A DNA stretch of 7,667 nucleotides, taken from assembly GCA_947653505.1 (NCBI GenBank), contig CANTHI010000172.1, positions 1 through 7,667 of the forward strand. The letters are read 5' to 3'. Below, piece by piece: positions 1 through 7,281 of this stretch (position 1 is its first letter; every line of letters begins with the position of its first letter). The position numbers and the translations under genes are program-made. The notes under the pieces are model-generated. The model saw nothing but the letters and a program-made list of their open reading frames with translations. It was not told where the DNA came from and ran no database searches. The stretch is from an uncultured Eubacterium sp. (lineage in GTDB: Bacteria; Bacillota_A; Clostridia; Lachnospirales; Lachnospiraceae).

Positions 1-272
1 CTGCCCTGATACTGTCTGAAGCTTTCCGTGCTCCATATGGAAAGTCCTTCGAACAGATCGCTTCTGCCTGCATAACTTTTTGAAAAAAAGCATTCTGTCA
101 TACTCAGATTCAGTGTTTTTCCAAACCGCCGCGGACGTGTAATCAGCGTCACATCCGCGCCTTTTTCCCACCATTCTCTCAGAAATTCTGTCTTATCCAC
201 ATAAAAAGATTTCCGCCTGCGGATCTTTTCAAAGCTCTGTACCCCAAGATCGATCAGCACACTCTGATTCAT
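1..272 (-). CDS. AAA-ATPase-like protein, N-terminal part (cut by window edge)
   Basis: The first 90 codons of a gene that continues beyond the left edge. Translation by hand gives MNQSVLIDLGVQSFEKIRRR followed by the FYVDKT motif (residues 23-28) and the P-loop-like stretch TRPRRFGKT (45-53), with Lys52 and Thr53 in the Walker A positions. This is the start of the AAA-ATPase-like family that usually carries a C-terminal PD-(D/E)XK nuclease-like domain (AAA-ATPase-like / DUF1703 type). That second half is outside the window, so its presence here is inference. The family is common and often multicopy in Clostridia and Bacteroidetes, and its cellular role is not established. The start is supported by GGAGG at 279-283, six bases upstream. 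It begins only 26 bases after the ftsY stop with no terminator between them, so it may be co-transcribed with the housekeeping operon, an unusual partner for it. Confidence 0.8.
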   Translation of the reverse strand, partial: MNQSVLIDLGVQSFEKIRRRKSFYVDKTEFLREWWEKGADVTLITRPRRFGKTLNLSMTECFFSKSYAGRSDLFEGLSIWSTESFRQYQG

Positions 273-298
273 ACGCAACCTCCGCCGAAAATATACGT

Positions 299-1240
299 CT
301 ATCCATCCATTTCATCCGGCTTATGAAACAGCGCATTCACAAACTGCTCCGAATCGAATTTCTGCAGATCATCGATCGATTCCCCGACGCCGATATATTT
401 CACCGGTATGCCCAGCTCTGACTGGATCGCGACTGCGATCCCGCCTTTTGCCGTACCGTCCATTTTCGTCAGTACGATGCCGGTAATGTCTGCCACTTCG
501 GAAAACTGCTTTGCCTGACTAAGCGCGTTCTGTCCGGTTGTCGCGTCCAGCACGACCAGCGTTTCGCGGTATGCCTGCGCAAATTCCCGTTCCAAAATAC
601 GGTTGATCTTTTTTAGCTCTTCCATTAGATTCTTTTTATTGTGCAGCCTGCCTGCCGTATCACACAGTAAAATATCCGCGTTGCGTGCTTTGGCGGCTGC
701 TACCGCATCGTAGACGACAGAGGCCGGATCTGCGCCTTCCTGCCCGCCGATCATCTCCACGCCCGCACGGTTTGCCCATTCGGCCAGCTGCCCGCCTGCT
801 GCCGCACGAAACGTATCCGCTGCCGCGATTACGACTTTTTTGCCCTGTGCTTTAAACTTTCCTGCCAGCTTTCCGACCGTCGTAGTCTTTCCGACACCGT
901 TCACGCCGATGACAAGCACTACGGCACGCTCCTCTTCAAACCGGTAGGCTGTCTCTGCGACTGCCATCTGCTCTTTAATGCTGCTGATCAGAAGCTCCTT
1001 ACATGCTGCCGGATCCTTGATATGCTGTTCCTTTACTTTCTGTCTGAGGCTGTCGAGAATCGCTGTGGTCGCCCCAACCCCCAGATCTCCCATAACCAGA
1101 ATTTCCTCCAGCTCTTCATAAAACTCATCATCGATTTTGGAAAATCCGCTAAAGACGGCATCTATGCCAGCGGCAATATTATCCCTCGTCTTCGTCAGTC
1201 CTTCTACCAGACGTTTAAAAAAACCTTTTTTTTCTCCCAT
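299..1240 (-). CDS. ftsY: Signal recognition particle receptor FtsY
   Basis: A complete 313-residue SRP receptor GTPase, which docks ribosome-SRP complexes at the cytoplasmic membrane and hands them to the Sec translocon. The NG domains are intact: a helical N domain (about residues 5-95) opening with an amphipathic GFFKRL helix; G1 GVNGVGKT (112-119); DTFRAAAGGQL (142-152), the SRP-GTPase insertion motif; G3 DTAGR (194-198); G4 TKMDG (258-262); and the C-terminal GVGE (284-287). The long acidic A domain of E. coli FtsY is absent, as is usual in Firmicutes. DTFRAAA together with the GGQEGADPASV segment and short N domain fits FtsY rather than Ffh, and there is no M domain. The start is ATG at 1240 with GGAGG at 1253-1257, a rather long 12-base spacing. 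An out-of-frame ATG at 1250 lies between them. The gene follows smc by 58 bases, the usual Firmicute order. Confidence 0.97.
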   Translation of the reverse strand: MGEKKGFFKRLVEGLTKTRDNIAAGIDAVFSGFSKIDDEFYEELEEILVMGDLGVGATTAILDSLRQKVKEQHIKDPAACKELLISSIKEQMAVAETAYRFEEERAVVLVIGVNGVGKTTTVGKLAGKFKAQGKKVVIAAADTFRAAAGGQLAEWANRAGVEMIGGQEGADPASVVYDAVAAAKARNADILLCDTAGRLHNKKNLMEELKKINRILEREFAQAYRETLVVLDATTGQNALSQAKQFSEVADITGIVLTKMDGTAKGGIAVAIQSELGIPVKYIGVGESIDDLQKFDSEQFVNALFHKPDEMDG

Positions 1241-1298
1241 GTAGCTGCATTTCCTCCCTGTCCTGTTTTCCGTTTTTTATTTTTTCCTTCCAGACATT

Positions 1299-4200
1299 CT
1301 AATTCAGGTCATTTTCAATCAGGCTGACAGATACCAGCGTGGAAACGCCTTTTTCCTGCATCGTAATGCCGTACAGCCGGTCTGCTGCCGCCATTGTCCC
1401 GCGTCTGTGCGTGATCACAATAAACTGCGTATTTTTGGTCAGTTTATGTAAATATTTCGCAAACCGGTTCACATTGCTGTCGTCCAGCGCCGCTTCGATC
1501 TCATCCAGCAGACAGAACGGGGAAGGCTTTAAGTTCTGGATCGCAAACAAAAGCGCGATCGCCGTAAGCGCCTTTTCCCCGCCGGACAGCTGCATCATAT
1601 TCTGGAGCTTTTTGCCTGGCGGATGCGCGATGATGCGGATGCCGCATTCCAGTATTTCCTCGTCCTCCATCAGCTCGAGCGTTCCTTTCCCGCCGCCAAA
1701 CAGCTGCTTGAACGCTTTGTCAAATTCCTGCTGGATTTCCGCGAACTTTTCCGCGAACTGCCTGCGCATTCCGGTATCCAGCTCTTCGATAATGCCCAGC
1801 AGCGTCTGCTCTGCCTGTATCAGATCGTCATGCTGCGTTTTTAAAAATCCGTACCGCTCCGATACTTCCCGGTACTCCTCGATCGCGTTGACGTTGACAT
1901 CCCCGAGCTTTCGGATTTCATCCTTTGTCTGACGGATCAGGTTCTTCGTTTTAGAAGGATCGTTATACTGCTCATCCCGCAGCTTTACCGCCTGATGCGG
2001 CGTCAGCTCGTATTCGCTCCACATATAGTTGGTCTGGGCTTCTTTTGCCTCCTCCAGCTTTTCCTTCTGGCTGTTTAACCGGAAGATTTCTTTGTCCAGC
2101 ACGTTTTTGCGCTCGGATAATTCTTCCCGTTTTGCAAAAAACCCTTTCTGCTGCGCGCTCATCGTCTCTTTCTGTGAAAGCTGTGCTTCCAGCTCCTGTG
2201 CCAGCCTTGCATCGGCGGCACCGGACTCTTCAATATCCTTTTTCAGCTTTCCGATCTCCTGCTCTTTTTGCAGGACGTCCGCATCCGCATGCCCTGCCCC
2301 GCTCTCCAGCTGCTCCAGCTCCTGTGCCAGCTTTTGAAGCTCAATATCAGTCCGGCTGATATTCTCCTTTATAAATCCGGCCTGCTGGCTGAGATTTGCC
2401 TCTTCCATCTGGATTTTGGACAGTGCCGCTGCGTATTCCTGCTCCGAGCCTGCCTGCTCTTCGAGCGTCTGCTGTGCCGCCTGCGTCTCTTCGCTGATCT
2501 GGAGCTCCTGTCTGGAAAGTCCGGCAAGCTGCGTGGCAACGCGCTCAAGATCCGCACGGACCTGCGCTTTTTGCTGCTCCAGCTCCTTTGTTTCCTGCAG
2601 CAGGGCTTCTGCCGCTTTTTCACTTTCGTATTTCTGCTCTAAGACGCGCTCCAGATTGATTTTCGCCGTATTCTGCTCCAGATACGCCTGCTGGCTGACT
2701 GCCTTGTTTTCTTCCTGCTCCTTACGCAGCAGCTCCTGTGCGGTGCGGATTTCCTGCTGGCGGTCATTGAACAGGCTGCGCTGTTTTTTTAACTGCTGCA
2801 GCTTTGTCTCCAGCTCTTCGATCTCACGCCTGCGCCCCAGAAGGTTGCTGCTGCTCCGGAAAGCACCACCCGAGATCGAACCGCCCGGCATCAGATGCTC
2901 TCCTTCCAGCGTGACGATATTTAACGAATAATGAAATTCCCTTGCCAGCTGCACCGCATGATCGATATGATCCACGACATAAATACGGCCAAGTAAATAA
3001 GACATCACGCCTTCATATACCGGTTCCGTGTGGACAAGCGTATTTGCCATGCCGATCACACCATCTGCGTCTAACGCGCGTTCATTACGGTTTGTCTGTC
3101 TGCCGCTTACACTTGTCAGCGGCAGAAACGTCGCCCGCCCGTATTTATTTTCTTTTAAAAAACGGACCATCTTTTTCGCTGTCTCTTCATCTTCGGTGAC
3201 AATATTCTGGATACTGCCGCCCAGCGCTGTCTCGATCGCCGTTTCGTATTGTTTCTCCACCTTCATCAGATCGGCCACAACGCCGTGGATGCCCGGCTCT
3301 TTTGCCTTCTGCTCCATAATCCGGCGGATACTGTTGCCATAGCCGTCATAACGCTCGGAAATATTGCGCAGTGTCTCCAGACGGGACTGTGTTTTATGAA
3401 AGTCCGTCGCTGTCTGCTCCAGCTGCTGCCGGACTTCTTCCATGCTGCGCTTTTTTTCCTGCTGTCTGTTCTCATACTCCTGCTGTGCCTGTTCCAGCTC
3501 ATAGAGGCGCTTTGCCAGTGTCTTTAGCGTTTCCTCATGCTGTGCGATGACCGTCTCCAGATCTGCTTCCTCGCTTTTTCTGCGCAGCTTGCGCTGATTT
3601 AACTGCGCATTGCGGATATTCACCTGCTCCAGCATCATATCAAAACGCTGCTGCTGTGCTTTTACCGCTCCTTTCTGATTCAGCAGCTCAATAATTTCAT
3701 TTTTCCCGCGTTCTATCGTCTGATTTAACGCTGCAATGCGCTCCCGTGCCTGTTCCAGACGCTCCTGCGCCTGTTTACGGCTGTCCGCGGTTTCCCTGAG
3801 CCTGTTATCCAGAACAGATTTTTCATTTTCATATTCCTGCCTGCTTTTCTGCCGTTCGCTGCGGTCCTTTTCAATCGCTTCCCTGCGGTTTTGATAATGC
3901 TCCTGCGACATCTGTGCGGTATGAATCTGCTCCAGCAGCACATTTATTTCGCCCTCCAGCTTTCCTTTGCGCACCGCGCAGGCACTGATCTGCTCTCTGG
4001 TATCTGTAATGCGTATTTCGATCTGATCCAGCTGTTTCGTCAGGTTCTCATATTCCGCACGCGTCTGCTCAAACTGCTGCTGCGTTTCTTTTAACTGTGC
4101 ATCGGCAATCTGGTATTTTTCCTCTGTCTGCCGGCACTGCACCTGATTGTGCTCCATATCCATTAAAAACAGATTGACCTCGTACACTTTCAGCTCTTCT

Positions 4201-4856
4201 TTTTTATGGATATAGATCTTTGCCTTTTCCGCCTGTTTTTCCAACGGCACGACCTGACGCTCCAGCTCGGTTAAAATATCATGGATACGGACCATATTTT
4301 CCCGTTCCTGCGCAAGCTTTTTCTGGGTATCCGCCTTACGACGCTTAAATTTTACAATCCCTGCCGCTTCGTCAAACAATTCCCGCCTCTCTTCCGGCTT
4401 GCCGCTTAAAATCCGTTCGATCTGCCCCTGTCCGATGATCGAATAGCCTTCCTTACCGATACCGGTATCATAAAACAGCTCATATACATCCTTCAGCCGG
4501 CACCCGCTCCCGTTTAACAGATATTCACTTTCACCGGAGCGGTAAACACGTCTGGCAATCGTAACCTCCTCATACTCTACCGGAAGCACATGATCCGCGT
4601 TATCCAGCGTAATCGCCACATACGCATAGCTGACCGGCCTGCGGTTTTCTGTCCCTGCAAAAATCACGTCCTGCATACTGGAGCCACGCAGCTGCTTCGC
4701 GCTCTGCTCCCCTAAGACCCAGCGGACCGCGTCTGCCACATTGCTCTTCCCGCTCCCGTTCGGCCCTACAATGCCGGTGATCCCGTTATGAAAATCAAAC
4801 ACGATCTTATTTGCGAAAGACTTAAAACCATGCACCTCTATGCTTTTTAAATACAT
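1299..4856 (-). CDS. smc: Chromosome segregation protein Smc (condensin ATPase)
   Basis: A full-length 1185-residue bacterial condensin subunit, very close to the length of B. subtilis Smc. It forms an ATP-driven dimer that loads with ScpA/ScpB and organises newly replicated chromosomes. Visible parts: Walker A GPNGSGKS (31-38, Lys37); LRG arginine-finger region (Arg57); Q-loop near Gln143 followed by [16 protein letters not shown]-terminal coiled coil; hinge about 520-666, from GIHGVVADL to GGSISGGAF; return coiled coil rich in Gln and Glu; ABC signature LSGGEKA (1090-1096); Walker B ending LLDE (Glu1119). The start is ATG at 4856 with GGAGG five bases upstream, giving the typical N-terminus [17 protein letters not shown]. 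The frame stays open for 47 more codons to 4997, but that segment is only the rnc tail repeat read out of frame, so it was rejected. scpA and scpB are not in this window. Confidence 0.97.
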   Translation of the reverse strand: MYLKSIEVHGFKSFANKIVFDFHNGITGIVGPNGSGKSNVADAVRWVLGEQSAKQLRGSSMQDVIFAGTENRRPVSYAYVAITLDNADHVLPVEYEEVTIARRVYRSGESEYLLNGSGCRLKDVYELFYDTGIGKEGYSIIGQGQIERILSGKPEERRELFDEAAGIVKFKRRKADTQKKLAQERENMVRIHDILTELERQVVPLEKQAEKAKIYIHKKEELKVYEVNLFLMDMEHNQVQCRQTEEKYQIADAQLKETQQQFEQTRAEYENLTKQLDQIEIRITDTREQISACAVRKGKLEGEINVLLEQIHTAQMSQEHYQNRREAIEKDRSERQKSRQEYENEKSVLDNRLRETADSRKQAQERLEQARERIAALNQTIERGKNEIIELLNQKGAVKAQQQRFDMMLEQVNIRNAQLNQRKLRRKSEEADLETVIAQHEETLKTLAKRLYELEQAQQEYENRQQEKKRSMEEVRQQLEQTATDFHKTQSRLETLRNISERYDGYGNSIRRIMEQKAKEPGIHGVVADLMKVEKQYETAIETALGGSIQNIVTEDEETAKKMVRFLKENKYGRATFLPLTSVSGRQTNRNERALDADGVIGMANTLVHTEPVYEGVMSYLLGRIYVVDHIDHAVQLAREFHYSLNIVTLEGEHLMPGGSISGGAFRSSSNLLGRRREIEELETKLQQLKKQRSLFNDRQQEIRTAQELLRKEQEENKAVSQQAYLEQNTAKINLERVLEQKYESEKAAEALLQETKELEQQKAQVRADLERVATQLAGLSRQELQISEETQAAQQTLEEQAGSEQEYAAALSKIQMEEANLSQQAGFIKENISRTDIELQKLAQELEQLESGAGHADADVLQKEQEIGKLKKDIEESGAADARLAQELEAQLSQKETMSAQQKGFFAKREELSERKNVLDKEIFRLNSQKEKLEEAKEAQTNYMWSEYELTPHQAVKLRDEQYNDPSKTKNLIRQTKDEIRKLGDVNVNAIEEYREVSERYGFLKTQHDDLIQAEQTLLGIIEELDTGMRRQFAEKFAEIQQEFDKAFKQLFGGGKGTLELMEDEEILECGIRIIAHPPGKKLQNMMQLSGGEKALTAIALLFAIQNLKPSPFCLLDEIEAALDDSNVNRFAKYLHKLTKNTQFIVITHRRGTMAAADRLYGITMQEKGVSTLVSVSLIENDLN

Positions 4857-4861
4857 TCTTT

Positions 4862-4866
4862 CCTCC
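4862..4866 (-). promoter_or_regulatory. smc ribosome binding site (decides the start)
   Basis: GGAGG on the minus strand, five bases before ATG 4856 and between the rnc stop and smc. It settles the smc start at 4856 rather than at the upstream in-frame ATG at 4997, which lies inside the rnc repeat and would add an Arg/Ile/Thr/Lys repeat to a conserved N-terminus. Confidence 0.85.
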
Positions 4867-4872
4867 GCTGTT

Positions 4873-5676
4873 TTAGTGATTCTGATCGTGATCCTGATTT
4901 TGCTTCTGGTTCTGATCGTGATCCTGATCATGGCCCTGATTTTGCTTCTGGTTCTGATCATGGTCCTGATTTTGCTTCTGGTTCTGATTCTGATCATAAT
5001 CCTGAAGCTGTATCAGTGCTTTATACGCCGCCTCCTGTTCTGCCGCTTTTTTCGTATGGCCGGCTCCTGTACCCGCCCGTTTTTCTCCAATCAAAAGTTC
5101 CACCTCAAATACCTTGTCATGATCCGGCCCGCTCTCCCTGACCAGCTTATAGCTTATGGCGCCCATATTCAGTCCCTGTACGGTCTCCTGCAGGATAGTC
5201 TTGCTATCAAAAAAGAGCTGCTTATGCGCAATGTCTGTCAGAATATATTTCAGGACAAACTCTTTTGCACTAGCAAAACCACCATCCAGATAAATCGCTC
5301 CGATCACTGCCTCCAGCGCATCGGATAAAATCGAGCTGCGCGTCCTGCCCCCGGTACGGTCTTCCCCCCTGCCAAGCAGCAGATATTCTCCCAGCCGCAG
5401 ATCTTTCGTACAGTATGCCAGCGTCGGCTCACAGACAAGGCTGGCCCGCATTTTGGTCAGCTCCCCTTCGGGCAGGTCCGGAAAATGATGGTACAGATAT
5501 TCGCTGGAAATAATCTCCAGCACAGCATCCCCCAGAAACTCGAGCCGCTCATTATCAGAATGCTTTTTCATCCGCTTTTCATTCGCATAAGAGCTGTGCG
5601 TCAGCGCCTGCTGCAAAAGCCCGGCCTGACGGAACTCATAACCAATTACATTTTGAAATTCCAACTGTTTTCTCAT
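4873..5676 (-). CDS. rnc: Ribonuclease III with a repetitive Gln/His/Asp/Asn tail
   Basis: Cleaves double-stranded RNA, including rRNA precursors and structured mRNAs. The 267-residue protein has the catalytic RIIID domain with signature NERLEFLGDAVL (42-53) and metal-binding residues matching those of E. coli: Glu43, Glu46, Asp50, Glu70, Asp119 and Glu122. A double-stranded RNA binding domain follows (about 158-224, ending in the typical AAEQEAAYKALIQL helix). The family normally ends about there. Here 43 extra residues (225-267) follow, made only of Gln, Asn, Asp, His and Lys plus one Tyr and one Gly, with Gln or His at every odd position from 229 to 267. The start is fixed by a TGA directly before ATG 5676 in the same frame; the ribosome binding site is weak (GAGAAGTGA-like). 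acpP ends 79 bases upstream and smc begins 16 bases downstream. Confidence 0.96.
   Translation of the reverse strand: MRKQLEFQNVIGYEFRQAGLLQQALTHSSYANEKRMKKHSDNERLEFLGDAVLEIISSEYLYHHFPDLPEGELTKMRASLVCEPTLAYCTKDLRLGEYLLLGRGEDRTGGRTRSSILSDALEAVIGAIYLDGGFASAKEFVLKYILTDIAHKQLFFDSKTILQETVQGLNMGAISYKLVRESGPDHDKVFEVELLIGEKRAGTGAGHTKKAAEQEAAYKALIQLQDYDQNQNQKQNQDHDQNQKQNQGHDQDHDQNQKQNQDHDQNH
4876..4992 (-). repeat. Imperfect tandem repeat encoding the RNase III tail
   Basis: On the coding (minus) strand the region follows a six-base rhythm, CAN then RAN or GGC, giving alternating Gln/His and Asn/Lys/Asp/Gly. Superimposed is a roughly 30-base unit. The 21-base core, which reads CAGAACCAGAAGCAAAATCA plus a final G on the coding strand, occurs identically three times, at plus positions 4894-4914, 4936-4956 and 4966-4986. 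Starts are 42 and 30 bases apart. All steps are multiples of three, so gain or loss of units would keep the rnc frame. The array contains no stop codon in the smc frame. Confidence 0.9.
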
Positions 5677-5706
5677 TCACTTCTCACTTTCTGCCTTTGA
5701 AACTGC

Positions 5707-5750
5707 AAGGGGTGTTTTAAAACAACTGCCATCGTCTCAAAACACCCTTT
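5707..5750 (-). promoter_or_regulatory. Hairpin in the acpP-rnc gap, possible RNase III processing site
   Basis: Perfect nine-base arms (plus 5710-5718 and 5739-5747) flank a 20-base centre. In the minus-strand RNA the centre also pairs: GAG with UUU and ACGA with UUGU, using G-U wobbles, around a UGGCAG loop. This gives a continuous 16-pair helix, extended after one A-C mismatch by two A-U pairs at the base. On the opposite strand the wobbles become mismatches, so the structure belongs to the acpP-rnc transcript. The 3' side is followed by CUUGCAGUUUC rather than a U-run, so it is not a standard intrinsic terminator. Its place just before rnc fits mRNA processing or RNase III autocontrol; that function is inference. 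Confidence 0.6.
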
Positions 5751-5755
5751 CCCCA

Positions 5756-5986
5756 TTAGTTTAATGCATTTTTAATCTGTTCTACGGCATCGCCGACGGT
5801 TGCTATTTTTTCCGCTTCCTCATTGGCGATTTCGATATCAAATTCTTCCTCGATGCCCATAATAATCTGGAACACATCCAGAGAATCCGCACCAAGATCA
5901 TCGACAAAAGTCGTATCCATTGTGATCTCTTCTTCATCCACATTCAGTACTTCTGCAATGATTTTTTTGATTTTTTCGAATTCCAT
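5756..5986 (-). CDS. acpP: Acyl carrier protein
   Basis: A complete 76-residue, strongly acidic acyl carrier protein. It carries growing acyl chains on a 4'-phosphopantetheine arm during type II fatty acid synthesis and supplies acyl groups for PlsX. The attachment site is Ser35 in GADSLD (32-37), and the four-helix pattern starting [16 protein letters not shown] is typical. The start is ATG 5986, with GGAGG at 5998-6002 and an 11-base spacing that also includes GAGAG. It lies 30 bases after the plsX stop and 79 before rnc, the classic plsX-acpP-rnc arrangement, although the fabD-fabG pair found between plsX and acpP in B. subtilis is missing here. A hairpin in the downstream gap may set transcript ends or stability. 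Confidence 0.97.
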   Translation of the reverse strand: MEFEKIKKIIAEVLNVDEEEITMDTTFVDDLGADSLDVFQIIMGIEEEFDIEIANEEAEKIATVGDAVEQIKNALN

Positions 5987-6016
5987 GACAACTCTCTCCT
6001 CCTTTTATCATTTTCT

Positions 6017-7051
6017 CTATTGGGAATCCCGCGGTTCAGACGTCTGTTCAGCCGCAAACTGCTGGCTGATTTTTTCATTGATCTTTTGTTTTGAAAAATT
6101 CACGCACTGAATCACGGATTGTCTTACCTCAGATGCTTTCGCGCTCCCATGTGTCTTTACGACCAGCCCCTTTAACCCAAGCATCGGTGCCCCGCCATAC
6201 TTTGAAGCGTCAAAATCCTTCAGTGTTTTTTTCAGCGCCGGCTTTATTAAAAGCGCGCCCACCTTTGTACGCAGCGAGCTCATCATCGTCTTTTTCACCT
6301 GCGAAAGCAGCATGGAGCTCGTCCCTTCATACAGCTTTAAAATCACATTCCCGACGAATGCCTCACATACAATCACATCCGCGGCCCCGTAAGGAATCTC
6401 CCTCGCTTCAATACTGCCGGTAAAATTGATCTCCCTGCACTGCTTTAACAGCGGCATGGTCTCTTTGACAAGCGCATTTCCTTTTTCCTCTTCCGCACCA
6501 ATGTTTACAATCGCCACTCGCGGATGCTTCACGCCGATTACATGCTCCATATAAACAGAACCCATTTTTGCAAACTGCACCAGCTGGGACGCTCTGGCAT
6601 CGACATTCGCCCCGCAGTCGATCAGCAGCGATACTCCCTTTGCCGTAGGGATCAGCGGCGCAAGCGGCGGACGCTCCACTCCCTTTAATCTGCCGACAAT
6701 CAGCTGCCCGCCTGCCAGTACGGCACCTGTGCTGCCAGCGGATACAAAGGCATCCGCTTCCCCGCGCTTTACCATATTTAGTCCGACAACAATCGATGAA
6801 TCCTTTTTCTTACGGATCGCTGCTACCGGAGGCTCCGCCATCGCAATGACCTCTTCGGCAAAGACTGTCTGCACACGGTCTGCATCATACGGATACTTTT
6901 TCAGCTCTGCTTCCAGCGGCTGTTTTTGTCCGGCCAGAATCAGCGTCAGATTTTTCTGGGTATCCAGCGCCTGCAATGCTCCTTTTACAATTTCCCCCGG
7001 CGCATGATCCCCGCCCATAGCATCGACGACTACCCTGATCTTTTTACTCAT
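6017..7051 (-). CDS. plsX: Phosphate acyltransferase PlsX
   Basis: A complete 344-residue protein that converts acyl-ACP and phosphate to acyl-phosphate, the donor used by PlsY to start phospholipid synthesis. It is a soluble enzyme that associates peripherally with the membrane. Family motifs are all present: VVVDAMGGDHAPGEIVKGA (7-25), SAGSTGA (104-110), LIDCGAN (143-149), NIGAEEEKGN (183-192), GNVILK (234-239), YGGAPMLGLKG (285-295) and HGSAKA (301-306). The start at 7051 gives MSKKIRVVVDAMGG and has AGGAGG four bases upstream. The frame is open to an ATG at 7093, but that would place 14 unconserved residues ahead of the typical N-terminus and ignore the ribosome binding site. It is the first gene of the operon in this window; no fapR or rpmF precedes it here. 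Confidence 0.97.
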   Translation of the reverse strand: MSKKIRVVVDAMGGDHAPGEIVKGALQALDTQKNLTLILAGQKQPLEAELKKYPYDADRVQTVFAEEVIAMAEPPVAAIRKKKDSSIVVGLNMVKRGEADAFVSAGSTGAVLAGGQLIVGRLKGVERPPLAPLIPTAKGVSLLIDCGANVDARASQLVQFAKMGSVYMEHVIGVKHPRVAIVNIGAEEEKGNALVKETMPLLKQCREINFTGSIEAREIPYGAADVIVCEAFVGNVILKLYEGTSSMLLSQVKKTMMSSLRTKVGALLIKPALKKTLKDFDASKYGGAPMLGLKGLVVKTHGSAKASEVRQSVIQCVNFSKQKINEKISQQFAAEQTSEPRDSQ

Positions 7052-7055
7052 AAAT

Positions 7056-7061
7056 CCTCCT
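7056..7061 (-). promoter_or_regulatory. plsX ribosome binding site (decides the start)
   Basis: AGGAGG on the minus strand, four bases before ATG 7051. It favours this start over the in-frame ATG at 7093, which has no comparable site and would lie only about 35 bases after the predicted transcription start. Confidence 0.8.
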
Positions 7062-7129
7062 GTTTTATACACATACTTATCGTTTGATTCCAAAGCCGTG
7101 CATCCATTCCAAACATTGGTAACAAATCA

Positions 7130-7159
7130 TTTACAATATACTATATGTGATTCTATAAA
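7130..7159 (+). promoter_or_regulatory. Possible divergent promoter facing the structured upstream region
   Basis: On the plus strand, TTTACA (7130-7135), 18 bases, then TATAAA (7154-7159), each five of six to consensus. It overlaps the plsX promoter almost completely and would start transcripts near 7166, running into the inverted-repeat region. A+T-rich promoters often produce such matches by chance on the other strand, so this is tentative. Confidence 0.4.
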
Positions 7160-7163
7160 TCAA
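7135..7163 (-). promoter_or_regulatory. Sigma-A-type promoter of the plsX operon
   Basis: On the minus strand, TTGATT (-35, plus 7158-7163), exactly 17 bases, then TATATT (-10, plus 7135-7140): four and five matches to the consensus hexamers in a very A+T-rich setting. Transcription would start near 7128, leaving a leader of about 76 bases before plsX. No other promoter of this quality was seen between the operon genes, though internal ones inside coding sequence were not excluded. Confidence 0.65.
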
Positions 7164-7281
7164 TATAAAAATTGCAGGAAGTGATAAGCGGGTCGTGAAG
7201 GCGGGGCAAATTCCCATAGGAGCGGACTTTAAAGCAAATGCAGCAATTTACATAAAAGTGTTGCATTCTGGCTGCGCGGAC
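7164..7281. other. Non-coding spacer between promoter and inverted-repeat element
   Basis: No credible gene on either strand. AAATTGC (7169-7175) is complementary to GCAATTT (7243-7249), and AATGCA (7238-7243) to TGCATT (7262-7267), so it may fold as part of a larger RNA. CGGGGCAAATTCCC (7202-7215) recurs with one change at 7538-7551. CTTTAAAG (7227-7234) is a perfect palindrome. Confidence 0.5.

Noticed and set aside
1339..1932. A 197-codon plus-strand open frame opposite smc
   Set aside because: It is antisense to the conserved C-terminal ATPase head of Smc, is rich in Ser as expected from the reverse complement of that code, and has no domain or start signal.
4876..4992. The regular repeat as a CRISPR array
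   Set aside because: Units are in frame with rnc and nearly contiguous, with no unique spacers of constant length and no cas genes.
4840..5328. A plus-strand open frame through the rnc repeat with a Leu/Ile-rich start resembling a membrane segment
   Set aside because: The hydrophobic run is just the reverse complement of the Gln/Asn/Asp repeat, and the frame lies antisense to conserved rnc.
5707..5750. The acpP-rnc hairpin as an intrinsic terminator
   Set aside because: The 3' arm is followed by CUUGCAGUUUC in the transcript, without the U-run needed, and rnc-smc-ftsY downstream have no other clear promoter in the gap.
7052..7093. Upstream ATG at 7093 as the plsX start
   Set aside because: It adds 14 unconserved residues, lacks a ribosome binding site, and a perfect AGGAGG precedes ATG 7051 where the family N-terminus begins.
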